A program made the translations under genes and the position numbers. The notes beneath the pieces were generated by a model. That model worked only from the letters and a program-made list of their open reading frames with translations. It was not told the origin of the DNA and ran no database searches. DNA of 58,431 nt from Calditrichota bacterium (GTDB taxonomy: Bacteria > Zhuqueibacterota > JdFR-76 > BMS3Abin05), in assembly GCA_013151735.1 (NCBI GenBank), contig JAADHR010000049.1:1-58431 (forward strand), given 5' to 3'. Positions 50,089 through 58,353 of this stretch are shown here, piece by piece. How positions within the stretch are numbered: position 1 is the stretch's first letter; each line of letters starts with the position of its first letter.

Positions 50089-50440
50089 TTTGGAAGGAAC
50101 CGAATGTGCCCGGGACCGAAAAGGCCCGGGCTCGATAATAATCCCCATTTAAGAGTCGATGTCAAACGAAGCGGCGATATCCTTGTGACCGGTTACCGGC
50201 GAGCCGTCAGCAAAAAACTCTTTCTTTAAAATGTGTTTCGGCGTAGAAATCCCACCCTGAAAGCAGTTTTTTACCACAAAACGAAAAATTTATGTGTTTT
50301 TTCCGTTTAAATGAGTTAATTTATAATTGAAACTCCGGAAGAGGGCTAAAAAAACACGATGTTCTTTTGCTTTCAATACGCTTCGTTGTAACGGAGAAGA
50401 AAACTGGTTTTGGGAGACTAAAGGGAGGAGACAGAAGAAA
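50089..50440. other. Spacer with a coding-like stretch on both strands
   Basis: Contains a GC-rich hairpin GCCCGGG/CCCGGGC at 50107-50130, a possible 41-codon gene on the + strand (50104-50229), a 46-codon open stretch on the - strand (50149-50289) without an ATG, and a perfect TATAAT at 50322-50327 with only a weak -35, perhaps the promoter of the 50441 gene. Nothing else recognisable. Confidence 0.5.
50104..50229 (+). CDS. Possible small gene of 41 residues
   Basis: ATG 50104 has GGAAGGA five bases upstream, which is good. The product begins MCPGPKRPGLDNNPHLRVDV and ends in RRAVSKKLFL, with no known motif. It lies 15 bases after the serine hydrolase stop and in its frame. The GC-rich hairpin lies inside it and the opposite strand is also open with coding-like composition, so the reading is doubtful. 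Confidence 0.3.
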   Translation: MCPGPKRPGLDNNPHLRVDVKRSGDILVTGYRRAVSKKLFL

Positions 50441-50707
50441 ATGTCTGACGAAAGACTGCGAAAATCAATAAAAAACCTTCGTGCGGAAATTGATCGGATT
50501 GATGCGGGAAATGCCGTCACCAGAGATAAAATGGAACACCTGCTGGGTGAACTGGAAGATCAACTCGATCATCCAGAGGATTCAGAAAAATTTCACAAGT
50601 TGGCGGACCGGGTGGAAGCTTTGATTGCCGAATATGAAGCCAAACATCCACGCCTCTCGGCGGCTTTGGAGGAAATTTTGGTTACACTCAGCAACATGGG
50701 CATTTAA
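50441..50707 (+). CDS. DUF4404 family small protein
   Basis: 88 residues from ATG 50441, with GGGAGGAG 10 bases upstream; the longer frame from 50327 has no such site. It is acidic and helical: LRKSIKNLRAEIDRIDAGNAVTRDKMEHLLGELEDQLDHPEDSE, then ADRVEALIAEYEAKHPRLSAALEEILVTLSNMGI. The pattern matches DUF4404, short coiled-coil proteins of unknown role. It may be cotranscribed with the next gene 18 bases away. Confidence 0.75.
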   Translation: MSDERLRKSIKNLRAEIDRIDAGNAVTRDKMEHLLGELEDQLDHPEDSEKFHKLADRVEALIAEYEAKHPRLSAALEEILVTLSNMGI

Positions 50708-50725
50708 GCAAGGAAAACAAGAGAC

Positions 50726-51637
50726 ATGGAATCTGCAAGATTTCGGTCCATGAGTTACTTGGGCATTATCCTGTGTTTGCTCCTTTTGCAATCGGAGGGG
50801 AGGGCAAACGAGAAAAAGATAAGCCGTTTTCTGCCTCTTCAGGAAGAAATTCTCCCATGGCAAAAGGACGGCTCTTTTCAAACCTACGACGCGGCCCATT
50901 TGCAGGATTATCTGGACGGCGGAGCAGACATCTACCTTGAATATGGGTTTTCGTCTGTGGGGGTTCAGGCCTACACGAACAAAAAGGGTGAACTCCAGGT
51001 AGAAATCTTCCGGATGACTTCGCCGGAAGCGGCATTGGGGATTTTTTCCTTCAGGCGCCATTACCCGCCGGATTCGACACTGGAGATTCCGAATGAGGTT
51101 TCAAAATACGATATTCTTTTTCAGAAGGGACGCTTTTTTGTGGCCATCACGAATATGGACGGAAGTCCTGAAACCGCCCGGGCGCTGAGGAAATTTGCCG
51201 TGTCGATTCTGAAAAAAATCCCTGCGGAAGCCCCGGGAGCCGATCCCTTTTCTGCCCTTCCTGCAAAGGGGTTGCAGCCGGTTTCCGAAATGCTGATTGC
51301 CGGGCCGCTTTCGATGCGGGTTCGATGGCCGCTGGGGAGACTGCACTGCTTTCACTTTGAACGGGGCACGACGGGCGTAACCGCAAGGTACAAAGCCAAA
51401 AACATTCGTTTCGAACTGTTTGTGATTCACCCCGGTAAAAGAGCCGGATTTTACCAACTGGTGGAATGTTTCGGAAATATTTTCAATGCCACCATGATTG
51501 TGAAATCAAATAAAAAAATAGTATTGGCCATGATGAATTCCAAAAAGACAATTTTTCTAAAAAAGGGAAAGGATGTCTGGATTATCCCCAATCTTTTTGA
51601 CGACAGACCTGTATTGAATTTCCTGGGTAACAACTGA
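50726..51637 (+). CDS. Exported DUF6599-like protein
   Basis: 303 residues with a signal peptide (SYLGIILCLLLLQSEGRA, about 9-27). The region AHLQDYLDGGADIYLEYGFSSVGVQAYTNKKGELQVEIFRMTSPEAALGIFSFRR resembles the YxNGGAE...LEYGF start of DUF6599 proteins. The second half is beta-rich with a repeat of the same theme (RFELFVIHPGKRAGFYQLVECFGNIF). Such proteins often lie in genomes with cytochrome modules; the function is unknown. ATG 50726 or 50750 are both possible as start. Confidence 0.65.
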   Translation: MESARFRSMSYLGIILCLLLLQSEGRANEKKISRFLPLQEEILPWQKDGSFQTYDAAHLQDYLDGGADIYLEYGFSSVGVQAYTNKKGELQVEIFRMTSPEAALGIFSFRRHYPPDSTLEIPNEVSKYDILFQKGRFFVAITNMDGSPETARALRKFAVSILKKIPAEAPGADPFSALPAKGLQPVSEMLIAGPLSMRVRWPLGRLHCFHFERGTTGVTARYKAKNIRFELFVIHPGKRAGFYQLVECFGNIFNATMIVKSNKKIVLAMMNSKKTIFLKKGKDVWIIPNLFDDRPVLNFLGNN

Positions 51638-51762
51638 GCATCGGGCGTCCTGCCCGAAATCACGTTTCTTTCTGATGAAACTATCCATTCATTCCTTTCC
51701 TTTTGCGTGGAAGAAGGGTTACTTATTGAAGTCCGGCCAAAAAGCGAGGAAGGAGGTGCGTC

Positions 51763-52488
51763 ATGAAACGAATTGCGCACGATGTTCCTCTGGAGCACCT
51801 GGTTTCAAAACAAATTGGTCTTTGGGAGGTGCGTCGGAGAATCCAGGAAAAATACGGCAAGGAAGCGGAAACAGGCGAACCCTGGCAAAAGGCTTACATT
51901 ACCATTTCCCGTGAGGTTGGGAGTAAAGGCAACGAAATTGCACAAAAGCTGGCCGAGATTCTGGGATGGCAGGTTTTCGATAAGGAGATTGTGGATTACA
52001 TTGCAGCCACTTCCCACATTCGCAAGAGTGTGATTGAGTCTTTTGACGAAAAGAAACAGCATGAAATCAAAACTTGGGTACAAACCATTATTGATTCCGA
52101 TGCCCTGAATCCCGATCACTATTTGAATCACCTTATGAACGTGCTTTTTGTAATTGCTGAACACGGACAGGCCATTATTTTGGGCCGGGGGGCCAATTTT
52201 ATTTTGGATCCAAAGAAGGGCCTTCGGGTGAAAATTGCAGCTCCCTACGAGATGCGATTGGTGCAGATCATGCACGAACGGGGATTTTCAAGGAAGGAAG
52301 CCCGCCGCTACATTGAAGAAAAGGATAATCAGAGGCTGGCCTACATTCGCCAGCATTTTCACAAGGATGCGGATAATCCCCTATTTTACGATTTGGTATT
52401 AAATACGGAATTTATGTCGATTTCTTCTGTTGCCGAAACAATTGTTACTGCGTTGAAATCGAAATTGAATCGGATTGAATCGGATTGA
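51763..52488 (+). CDS. Cytidylate kinase-like family protein
   Basis: 241 residues. The segment AYITISREVGSKGNEIAQKLAEILGWQVFDKEIVDYIA is the cytidylate-kinase-like start (in place of a P-loop, SREVGSKG is the nucleotide loop), and VIAEHGQAIILGRGANFIL and EARRYIEEKDNQRLAYIRQHF match the family's lid region. Genuine cytidylate kinase has GPxGxGKS; this group (PF13189) is distinct and its substrate is not defined. AGGAGG lies six bases before ATG 51763. The C-terminal LNRIESD ends near the NAD synthetase start, so the two are probably cotranscribed. Confidence 0.85.
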   Translation: MKRIAHDVPLEHLVSKQIGLWEVRRRIQEKYGKEAETGEPWQKAYITISREVGSKGNEIAQKLAEILGWQVFDKEIVDYIAATSHIRKSVIESFDEKKQHEIKTWVQTIIDSDALNPDHYLNHLMNVLFVIAEHGQAIILGRGANFILDPKKGLRVKIAAPYEMRLVQIMHERGFSRKEARRYIEEKDNQRLAYIRQHFHKDADNPLFYDLVLNTEFMSISSVAETIVTALKSKLNRIESD

Positions 52489-52535
52489 ATTTTAGCCGCC
52501 AAAGTACGAATACATTTGAAATGAGGGCTTTTAAA

Positions 52536-54272
52536 ATGGCAGAAACGGTGCGAATTGCTCAGGCACAACTCAATACAATCGTTGGCGATCTTTCCGGAAA
52601 TCGGGACAAAATTCTGGAATGGATAAAAAAGGCTGAGGCGGCGGATGCGGATATTGTTATTTTCCCGGAATTGGCGCTTACGGGCTATCCTCCGGAAGAT
52701 TTACTTTTGCGCCCAAAATTCATTGAGGATAATCTCCGGGTTTTTTATGAGATTGCGTCCCGGGTCGGTTCTATTACAACCGTCGTAGGGTTTGCCGATC
52801 GGGAAGACGGGCAGGTTTTTAATGCAGCAGGTATTTTGCACCGGGGGAAGGTGGAAGCGATTTACCACAAAATTCAGCTTCCAAACTACGGCGTCTTCGA
52901 TGAAAAGCGCTATTTTCAACCGGGTCGGAATGTGCTTGTATTTGAAAGAAATGATGTGATGTTTGGCATGAGCATCTGTGAAGACATCTGGATCCCGGAA
53001 GGCGTTACGGAAACGCAGGCCTTTCCCGGAGATGCGGAGATTATTCTGAATATCTCCGCCTCCCCGTATCATGTGGGAAAAGGAAATGAGCGAAAGGAAA
53101 TGCTCAAGCACCGGGCCATCGATACCTATTCCTACATTGTATACACCAATCTGATTGGGGGGCAGGACGAATTGATCTTCGACGGAATGAGTGTGGTGTT
53201 TTCAGATGAAGGCAAAATTCTGGCGCAGGGAAAACAGTTTGAAGAAGATTTGATCGTAACGGATCTGGATGTGGGGCAGCTCCGGCGCCGGAGGCACGAA
53301 GACCCGCTTTTTATGCACAAGAAGTTCAAAACACAGGCCTTTTTCCCGATTGAACTGGTCCGGCTGCCGGAGATTTCCGAGCATCCCCGGAACCCTCTTC
53401 CCCGGCGAAATATTCGGTCAGTCAGGAAGATGGAGGAAATCTATCAGGCGCTGACGCTTGGAACCCGTGATTATGTTCGAAAAAACGGATTTAAAAAAGT
53501 GGTCATCGGGCTGAGCGGGGGCATTGACTCCTCGCTGGTGGCCACCCTTGCCGTGGATGCCCTGGGCCCGGAAAACGTGATTGGCGTGGGCATGCCCTCC
53601 ATTTATTCCTCAAAATCCAGCATCACGGACGCGGAACAACTGGCTCAAAATTTGGGGATCCGCTTCATGATCATTCCGATAAAATCCATCTTTGATACCT
53701 ATCTTGACACCCTGAAAGAGGTGTTTAAAGACAGCCGTCCCGACATTACAGAGGAAAACATTCAGGCGCGCATTCGCGGGAACCTGTTGATGGCACTTTC
53801 CAATAAATTCGGCTGGCTGGTTCTCACGACCGGCAATAAAAGTGAAACCAGTGTGGGGTACAGCACGCTTTACGGAGATACCGCCGGGGGATTTGCCGTG
53901 ATCAAGGACGTTCCTAAGCTGCTGGTGTACGAGCTGTCGAAATATCGAAATCGGAAGGCAGGACGTTTGCTGATTCCGAAAAATGTTTTGGTAAAGCCTC
54001 CTTCGGCAGAGCTCCGGCCCAACCAAAAGGACGAAGACAGCCTGCCTCCTTACAGCATTTTGGATCCGATTTTGGAGATGTTTGTGGAACAGGAAATGAG
54101 TCCCTCTGAGATTGTGGCAAAGGGGTATCCGAAGGAAGTTGTTTTTCGTATTGTCCAGATGGTTGATCGCAACGAGTACAAACGCCGCCAGAGTCCGCCG
54201 GGGATCAAAATTACGCCGCGGGCTTTTGGCAAGGACCGCCGCATGCCGATTACCAACCGGTACCGGTTTTAA
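52536..54272 (+). CDS. nadE: Glutamine-dependent NAD+ synthetase
   Basis: 578 residues from ATG 52536, which has GAGGG 8 bases upstream; the longer frame from 52485 and ATG 52521 lack such a site. Domain 1 (about 1-265) is a nitrilase-type glutaminase with Glu in FPELALTGYPPEDLL, Lys in YHKIQLPNYGVFDE and Cys in GMSICEDIW. Domain 2 is the PP-loop ATPase with SGGIDSSLVATLAVDAL, LTTGNKSETSVGYSTLYGD and the closing RRQSPPGIKITPRAFGKDRRMPIT. The enzyme makes NAD+ from deamido-NAD+, ATP and glutamine. The size is normal for two-domain bacterial NadE. Confidence 0.95.
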   Translation: MAETVRIAQAQLNTIVGDLSGNRDKILEWIKKAEAADADIVIFPELALTGYPPEDLLLRPKFIEDNLRVFYEIASRVGSITTVVGFADREDGQVFNAAGILHRGKVEAIYHKIQLPNYGVFDEKRYFQPGRNVLVFERNDVMFGMSICEDIWIPEGVTETQAFPGDAEIILNISASPYHVGKGNERKEMLKHRAIDTYSYIVYTNLIGGQDELIFDGMSVVFSDEGKILAQGKQFEEDLIVTDLDVGQLRRRRHEDPLFMHKKFKTQAFFPIELVRLPEISEHPRNPLPRRNIRSVRKMEEIYQALTLGTRDYVRKNGFKKVVIGLSGGIDSSLVATLAVDALGPENVIGVGMPSIYSSKSSITDAEQLAQNLGIRFMIIPIKSIFDTYLDTLKEVFKDSRPDITEENIQARIRGNLLMALSNKFGWLVLTTGNKSETSVGYSTLYGDTAGGFAVIKDVPKLLVYELSKYRNRKAGRLLIPKNVLVKPPSAELRPNQKDEDSLPPYSILDPILEMFVEQEMSPSEIVAKGYPKEVVFRIVQMVDRNEYKRRQSPPGIKITPRAFGKDRRMPITNRYRF

Positions 54273-54283
54273 TCATCATAAAA

Positions 54284-54318
54284 GAGTCCCCGGCACCTTT
54301 GAAGGTGCCCCGGACTTC
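54284..54318 (-). terminator. Hairpin terminator between converging nadE and hydrolase genes
   Basis: GGCACCTT/AAGGTGCC (8 bp) around TG, extended by GTCC/GGAC across a 2x2 internal loop. On the - strand it is followed by TCTTTT, so it suits the hydrolase gene best; it could act on both. Confidence 0.65.
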
Positions 54319-54333
54319 TCATGGGGAAGGTGG

Positions 54334-55101
54334 CTACGACACAAGGAACTCCTTTACAATTTTCAGGAATTCCGTCGGTGCCTCGGCGTGAAGCCAGTGC
54401 CCCGCGTGGGGAATGGTGCGAATTTCGGCCAGTGGAAAATGCCGCCGAATGTGTGGAAAATCGTCCTCCCGGATGTAGGGAGAACGCTCACCCCGAATGA
54501 AAAGAACCGGTTTTTCGAACCGCAGGGAATCGGGCAAAGGAAGAAGCAGATTCTCGTAATTCTGCAGAATAACCGGCAAATTGATTCGCCACGTAAATCC
54601 GCCTTCTCGTTTTCTGGACAGATTTTTCAGCAGGAACTGCCGAACGGCAGGGTCTGAAATCTTTTGTGCCAGGAGCGCGTCGGCCTCTTTGCGCGAGGTA
54701 ATTTGGCTGATGGGAAACTCACGCAAGGCGTCCAGAATTTCGTCGTGTCCACCGGAGTAGCGTTTCACACCCATATCGGCAGAAATCAGTTTTTTTACCC
54801 GTTCCGGGTGTTGGCCTGCAACCCACATGGCGACCTTTCCGCCCATGGAATGCCCAAGCAAAACGGCGGAAGGGATTTTCTGGTCGTCCATGAATTCCAG
54901 CACATCCGCCGCCATGGCCTCGTAAGTAAAAACCTCGCTGTGCGGAGAGTGCCCGTGATTCCGCAGGTCCAGTGTGAAAACCGTGCCCGTCTCTGACAGC
55001 TTTTGAGCGAGGGTGTGCCAGTTATCCAGCGAGCCTAACAGTCCGTGTAAAATGAGCAGGGGTGTTCCCCCCCGGCCGTATTTTTTAAAATGCAGTTTCA
55101 T
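54334..55101 (-). CDS. Alpha/beta-fold hydrolase (YbfF-like esterase)
   Basis: 255 residues, no signal peptide. The start MKLHFKKYGRGGTPLLILHGLLGSLDNW carries the oxyanion HG, followed by DLRNHGHSPHSE and the nucleophile elbow GHSMGG (Ser85). The acid Asp or Glu is likely in VLFIRGERSPYIREDD and the His is in IPHAGHWLHAE, so the triad is plausible. Similar proteins (YbfF, ABHD11-type) hydrolyse short acyl esters, including acyl-CoA or lipid-derived ones. No strong ribosome binding site is visible before ATG 55101. It stands alone on this strand. Confidence 0.87.
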   Translation of the reverse strand: MKLHFKKYGRGGTPLLILHGLLGSLDNWHTLAQKLSETGTVFTLDLRNHGHSPHSEVFTYEAMAADVLEFMDDQKIPSAVLLGHSMGGKVAMWVAGQHPERVKKLISADMGVKRYSGGHDEILDALREFPISQITSRKEADALLAQKISDPAVRQFLLKNLSRKREGGFTWRINLPVILQNYENLLLPLPDSLRFEKPVLFIRGERSPYIREDDFPHIRRHFPLAEIRTIPHAGHWLHAEAPTEFLKIVKEFLVS

Positions 55102-55214
55102 GGTCTGTGTATTTTATTCAAATGCAGTAGAGATTGTTTTAAAAGCCCCGCGCGGTTCGAGGCGTGAAGCCTGCGTCTGTACGTTACTCTGCATGCAGAT
55201 TCACAAACAGTTTA

Positions 55215-55282
55215 CGGAAAAACAGCCGGAAAATCAAGTTCTTTTTCCCGAATGTTCTTCCATTTTTCCGGTTGTTTTTCCG
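55215..55282. promoter_or_regulatory. Long inverted repeat upstream of the deacetylase gene
   Basis: CGGAAAAACAGCCGGAAAA (55215-55233) and TTTTCCGGTTGTTTTTCCG (55264-55282) form a 19 bp inverted repeat with one mismatch and a 30-base centre. Each arm contains two CCGGAAAA-like words. A second small inverted repeat, TTGAAAGAACTTTCAA, lies at 55299-55314. Both precede ATG 55341 and could be operator sites; a hairpin is the other reading. Confidence 0.5.
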
Positions 55283-55340
55283 GTTTGAATTTCGTATTTT
55301 GAAAGAACTTTCAATCATTTAATATTAGGCGGAGGGAAAA

Positions 55341-56333
55341 ATGAACCGGTTTTCTATTGGAATGGCAGGTGTTGTTCTGGTTTTGATTTTAACGGTTCCC
55401 CAATCGGGCCTCGCTCAAACCAATCAGACTTTGGCCCAGCAAATGGGCTATCCGGCCGACGCACGTCTGCTTATTATTAATGCAGATGATTTCGGCATGT
55501 GTCACACGGAAAATGTGGCCACCATTGACGCCCTAAAAAAGGGAATCGTGACGTCAGCCACCATTATGGTGCCCTGTCCCTGGTTTCCGGAAGCGGCGAA
55601 TTACTGCAAGCAGCATCCGAACGTGGATGCCGGGGTGCACCTGACGCTTACTTCGGAATGGGAATTCTACCGCTGGCCGGGCGTTTTATCCAAGTCACTT
55701 ATTCCTTCTCTACTCGATTCCCAGGGATATTTCTGGCAGGACACCCGCTCGGTGGAAACCCATGCCAAGGGGACGGAAGCCCTGCAAGAGACCCGGGCAC
55801 AAATCGAGCGAGCGCTGGCCTTTGGCGTGGATGTAACCCACATCGATTCCCACATGGGCGCCCACTATGGTCTGGAAACCGGCCGCACGGACATCCTGCA
55901 GGGAACCATGGAGCTGGCACGGGAGTTCGGGCTTCCGTTCCGACTGCCGCTCCACGCGGTCGAGGTTGAAAAATCTCCCAAAAAATATGAAATGTACCGG
56001 AAAATGGTGCAGCACTACCGCGACCAGGGATTTGCCATTCTGGATTATCTGGAGGCTGATTCCTACGACGTGCCTGTCCCCAAACGGTTTGAGTATTACA
56101 AGACCATCATTAAAAACCTGAAACCTGGAGTAACGGAAATTATTATTCACTGCGGACTTCCCACGGATGAGATGAAAGCGGTCACCACCTCCTGGGATCG
56201 CCGTACCGCCGACCACGACATTTTTACCGATCCGCGCATGCTGCAGTTCATTCAGGAACAGGGCGTGAAACTCATCGGCTGGCGGACATTGCGGGACTGG
56301 CAGCGCAGGCAAATGGGCTGGCAGGAAAAATAA
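55341..56333 (+). CDS. Exported YdjC-like carbohydrate deacetylase
   Basis: 330 residues with a signal peptide (about 1-25, VLVLILTVPQSGLAQ). The YdjC/ChbG family fold shows LLIINADDFGMCHTENVATIDALKKGIVTSATIMVPCPWF (metal Asp49/Asp50), AGVHLTLTSEW, and VTHIDSHMGAHYG with the metal histidines. It should remove acetyl groups from amino-sugar oligosaccharides such as chitobiose. ChbG is cytoplasmic in E. coli, while this form is exported, so it would act on extracellular or periplasmic glycans. GGAGGG lies just upstream of ATG 55341. It is followed by a REP-like palindrome and another secreted carbohydrate-type protein. Confidence 0.87.
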   Translation: MNRFSIGMAGVVLVLILTVPQSGLAQTNQTLAQQMGYPADARLLIINADDFGMCHTENVATIDALKKGIVTSATIMVPCPWFPEAANYCKQHPNVDAGVHLTLTSEWEFYRWPGVLSKSLIPSLLDSQGYFWQDTRSVETHAKGTEALQETRAQIERALAFGVDVTHIDSHMGAHYGLETGRTDILQGTMELAREFGLPFRLPLHAVEVEKSPKKYEMYRKMVQHYRDQGFAILDYLEADSYDVPVPKRFEYYKTIIKNLKPGVTEIIIHCGLPTDEMKAVTTSWDRRTADHDIFTDPRMLQFIQEQGVKLIGWRTLRDWQRRQMGWQEK

Positions 56334-56342
56334 TGGTTGCAA

Positions 56343-56372
56343 TTACGGGGCAATTCACGAATTGCCCCTACA
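56343..56372. repeat. GGGGCAATTC palindrome, REP-like
   Basis: GGGGCAATTC/GAATTGCCCC with a 2-base centre (56347-56368); on the minus strand its foot is GTAG, the tetranucleotide found in REP elements. It has the same design as 41649-41670 but with two paired changes in the stem. Confidence 0.75.
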
Positions 56373-56400
56373 AATCATAAAAAACAATTTTGGAGGTTTA

Positions 56401-57855
56401 ATGATCACCCGAAAATTAATTGTTGTGTGGTTGATTTCTATAATTTTTGCCCCTCTTTTACTGGCACAATCTTCACCTACAGCCATAAAATTGGATTCCC
56501 GGCGGGAGCTGTTTGTGGATTCCCTGCTGATTGCCCAAATGAACGGTACCCATCTGCAGCTCCATCACCCGCACGATGCCGGAGAAGTGCTCCGGTTTGA
56601 CAAACCCTGGGAAGGCCCCTTTTGCGGATACATCACGGTCATTAAAGACGGCCCCCGCTACCGGCTGTACTACCGTGGACTTCCGACCGCCAAAGGGGAA
56701 ACATCCAATGTGGCGGTCACCTGCTATGCGGAATCCCGCGACGGCATTCACTGGACCAAGCCCGATCTCGGCCTTTATGAAATCATGGGTACACGGGACA
56801 ATAACGTGGTTCTGGCCAATGTGGCGCCCATCACCCACAATTTCTGTCCGTTTTTGGATACCCGGTCGGATGTAAACCCTGCCCGGCGCTACAAGGGTCT
56901 GGGCGGGACCAAGAAAAGCGGTCTGGTGGCGTTTGTCTCGCCCGACGGCATTCACTGGAAAAAACTCCGGGAAAAACCAGTCCTGATACAGGGCGCTTTC
57001 GATTCTCAGAATGTCTCATTCTGGTCGGAGTGGGAAAAGAAGTATGTGTGTTATTTTCGAACCTGGACTCAGGGCACGTACAAAGGGTTCCGCACGGTCA
57101 GCCGCAGCACATCCGAGGATTTTATTCACTGGTCAAAACCGGTGGAAATGAGTTTTGGGAACACCCCGCGGGAAAACATCTACACGAATCAAACCGCTCC
57201 CTATTTTCGGGCGCCGCATATTTACATCTCCGTTGCCGCGCGTTTCATGCCTCACCGGCAGGTGCTCACGGCCGAACAGGCCAGGGCGCTGGGAGTTAAT
57301 CCCAAGTATTTTAAGGATTGCTCGGATGCTGTCCTCATGTCCACCCGCGGCGGCAACCGCTACAACCGCACCTTCATGGAGGGGTTTATCCGCCCGGGAA
57401 TCGGCCTGCAAAACTGGGTGTCCCGCACCAATTACCCGGCGCTGAATGTGGTGCAAACGGGCCCCACGGAGCTGTCCATTTACGTGGGTCAGAATTACGC
57501 TCAACCAACGGCCAATCTCCACCGCTACACCCTGCGCCTGGACGGCTTTGTCTCGGTGAATGCCCCGTACGCGGGTGGCGAGATGGTTACAAAGCCTTTT
57601 ACGTTTCAAGGAAGGAAGCTCTATTTGAATTTTTCCACCTCGGCTGCCGGCCAAATCGGGGTTGAAATTCAGGATGCTACAGGTCGGGCTATTCCCGGAT
57701 TTTCACTGGCGGAGTGCCACCCGCTGATTGGCAACGAAATCGACCGGGCCGTCTCCTGGAAAAACGGTGAGGATGTGTCCCGATTACAGGGTCGCCCCAT
57801 TCGCCTGCGTTTCGTAATGAAAGACGCCGATCTCTACGCGGTACAGTTTCGGTAG
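56401..57855 (+). CDS. Exported glycosidase-like beta-propeller protein
   Basis: 484 residues from ATG 56401, which TTTGGAGG precedes. Signal peptide about 1-23. The body has repeats of the type YRLYYRGLP...CYAESRDGIHWTKPDLGLY, ...GLVAFVSPDGIHWKKLREKP... and ...FRTVSRSTSEDFIHWSKPV, typical of the five-bladed propellers related to GH43/GH32/GH68 and of hypothetical proteins common in planctomycetes and FCB bacteria. A C-terminal beta-sandwich (about 375-480) may bind sugar. No catalytic residues can be assigned. With the deacetylase before it, it suggests use of a complex glycan. Confidence 0.75.
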   Translation: MITRKLIVVWLISIIFAPLLLAQSSPTAIKLDSRRELFVDSLLIAQMNGTHLQLHHPHDAGEVLRFDKPWEGPFCGYITVIKDGPRYRLYYRGLPTAKGETSNVAVTCYAESRDGIHWTKPDLGLYEIMGTRDNNVVLANVAPITHNFCPFLDTRSDVNPARRYKGLGGTKKSGLVAFVSPDGIHWKKLREKPVLIQGAFDSQNVSFWSEWEKKYVCYFRTWTQGTYKGFRTVSRSTSEDFIHWSKPVEMSFGNTPRENIYTNQTAPYFRAPHIYISVAARFMPHRQVLTAEQARALGVNPKYFKDCSDAVLMSTRGGNRYNRTFMEGFIRPGIGLQNWVSRTNYPALNVVQTGPTELSIYVGQNYAQPTANLHRYTLRLDGFVSVNAPYAGGEMVTKPFTFQGRKLYLNFSTSAAGQIGVEIQDATGRAIPGFSLAECHPLIGNEIDRAVSWKNGEDVSRLQGRPIRLRFVMKDADLYAVQFR

Positions 57856-58353
57856 AAACGCAGAAATGTTTCTAACTTGAACTTTTCGTGTTACAAAATA
57901 AATACGGAAATTTTGTAATCCAAAAATTTCTCCTTGACAACAAACAAAGAATTTCGTAATTTCCAAACAATTTCATAAAAATTGCTTTGAATTGGTTGGG
58001 ACATTCATCTTCAACGCTCCACTGTTGAATTCAATTTCAGGAAAAGGGCCACAAAAAAGCTATTCGGAGTGAATTTCCGCCGGCAGGCTTTTGCCCTTGT
58101 TCCCATCGAAACGCGTAGAAAATCGGGGCACCCATTGAGGGGTGTTCAATCCGTCCGTGTTGGATGAACAAACCGGTACCCATTGGACAGCGGCCAAATT
58201 ATTATTCCAAAATGGCCGCGCTCCCCACCCTGTTTTTCATCAATACGCAGGTGAAGGCAAATTTTGTTAGCCTTGTTTTTCAGGATACTTTTTGCTTCAA
58301 AAAAGGGCCCGGAATAGGCATGGCATGGAAAATCAACCAGGGAGGATCCCAGA
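57856..58353 (+). other. Intergenic region before the Tat gene
   Basis: No gene seen. Contents: an AT-rich start with small inverted repeats, a TTGACA-17-TAATTT promoter at 57934-57962, a CACCC/GGGTG hairpin near 58127-58142 that may be a decayed REP, and a hairpin GCGGCCA/TGGCCGC at 58190-58219. It is the longest gene-free stretch of the window, and its last 200 bases could hold an untranslated leader. Confidence 0.5.
57934..57962 (+). promoter_or_regulatory. Promoter candidate upstream of the Tat-exported protein
   Basis: TTGACA (57934-57939), 17 bp, TAATTT (57957-57962). It lies almost 400 bp upstream of ATG 58354, so a closer promoter may exist. Confidence 0.4.
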
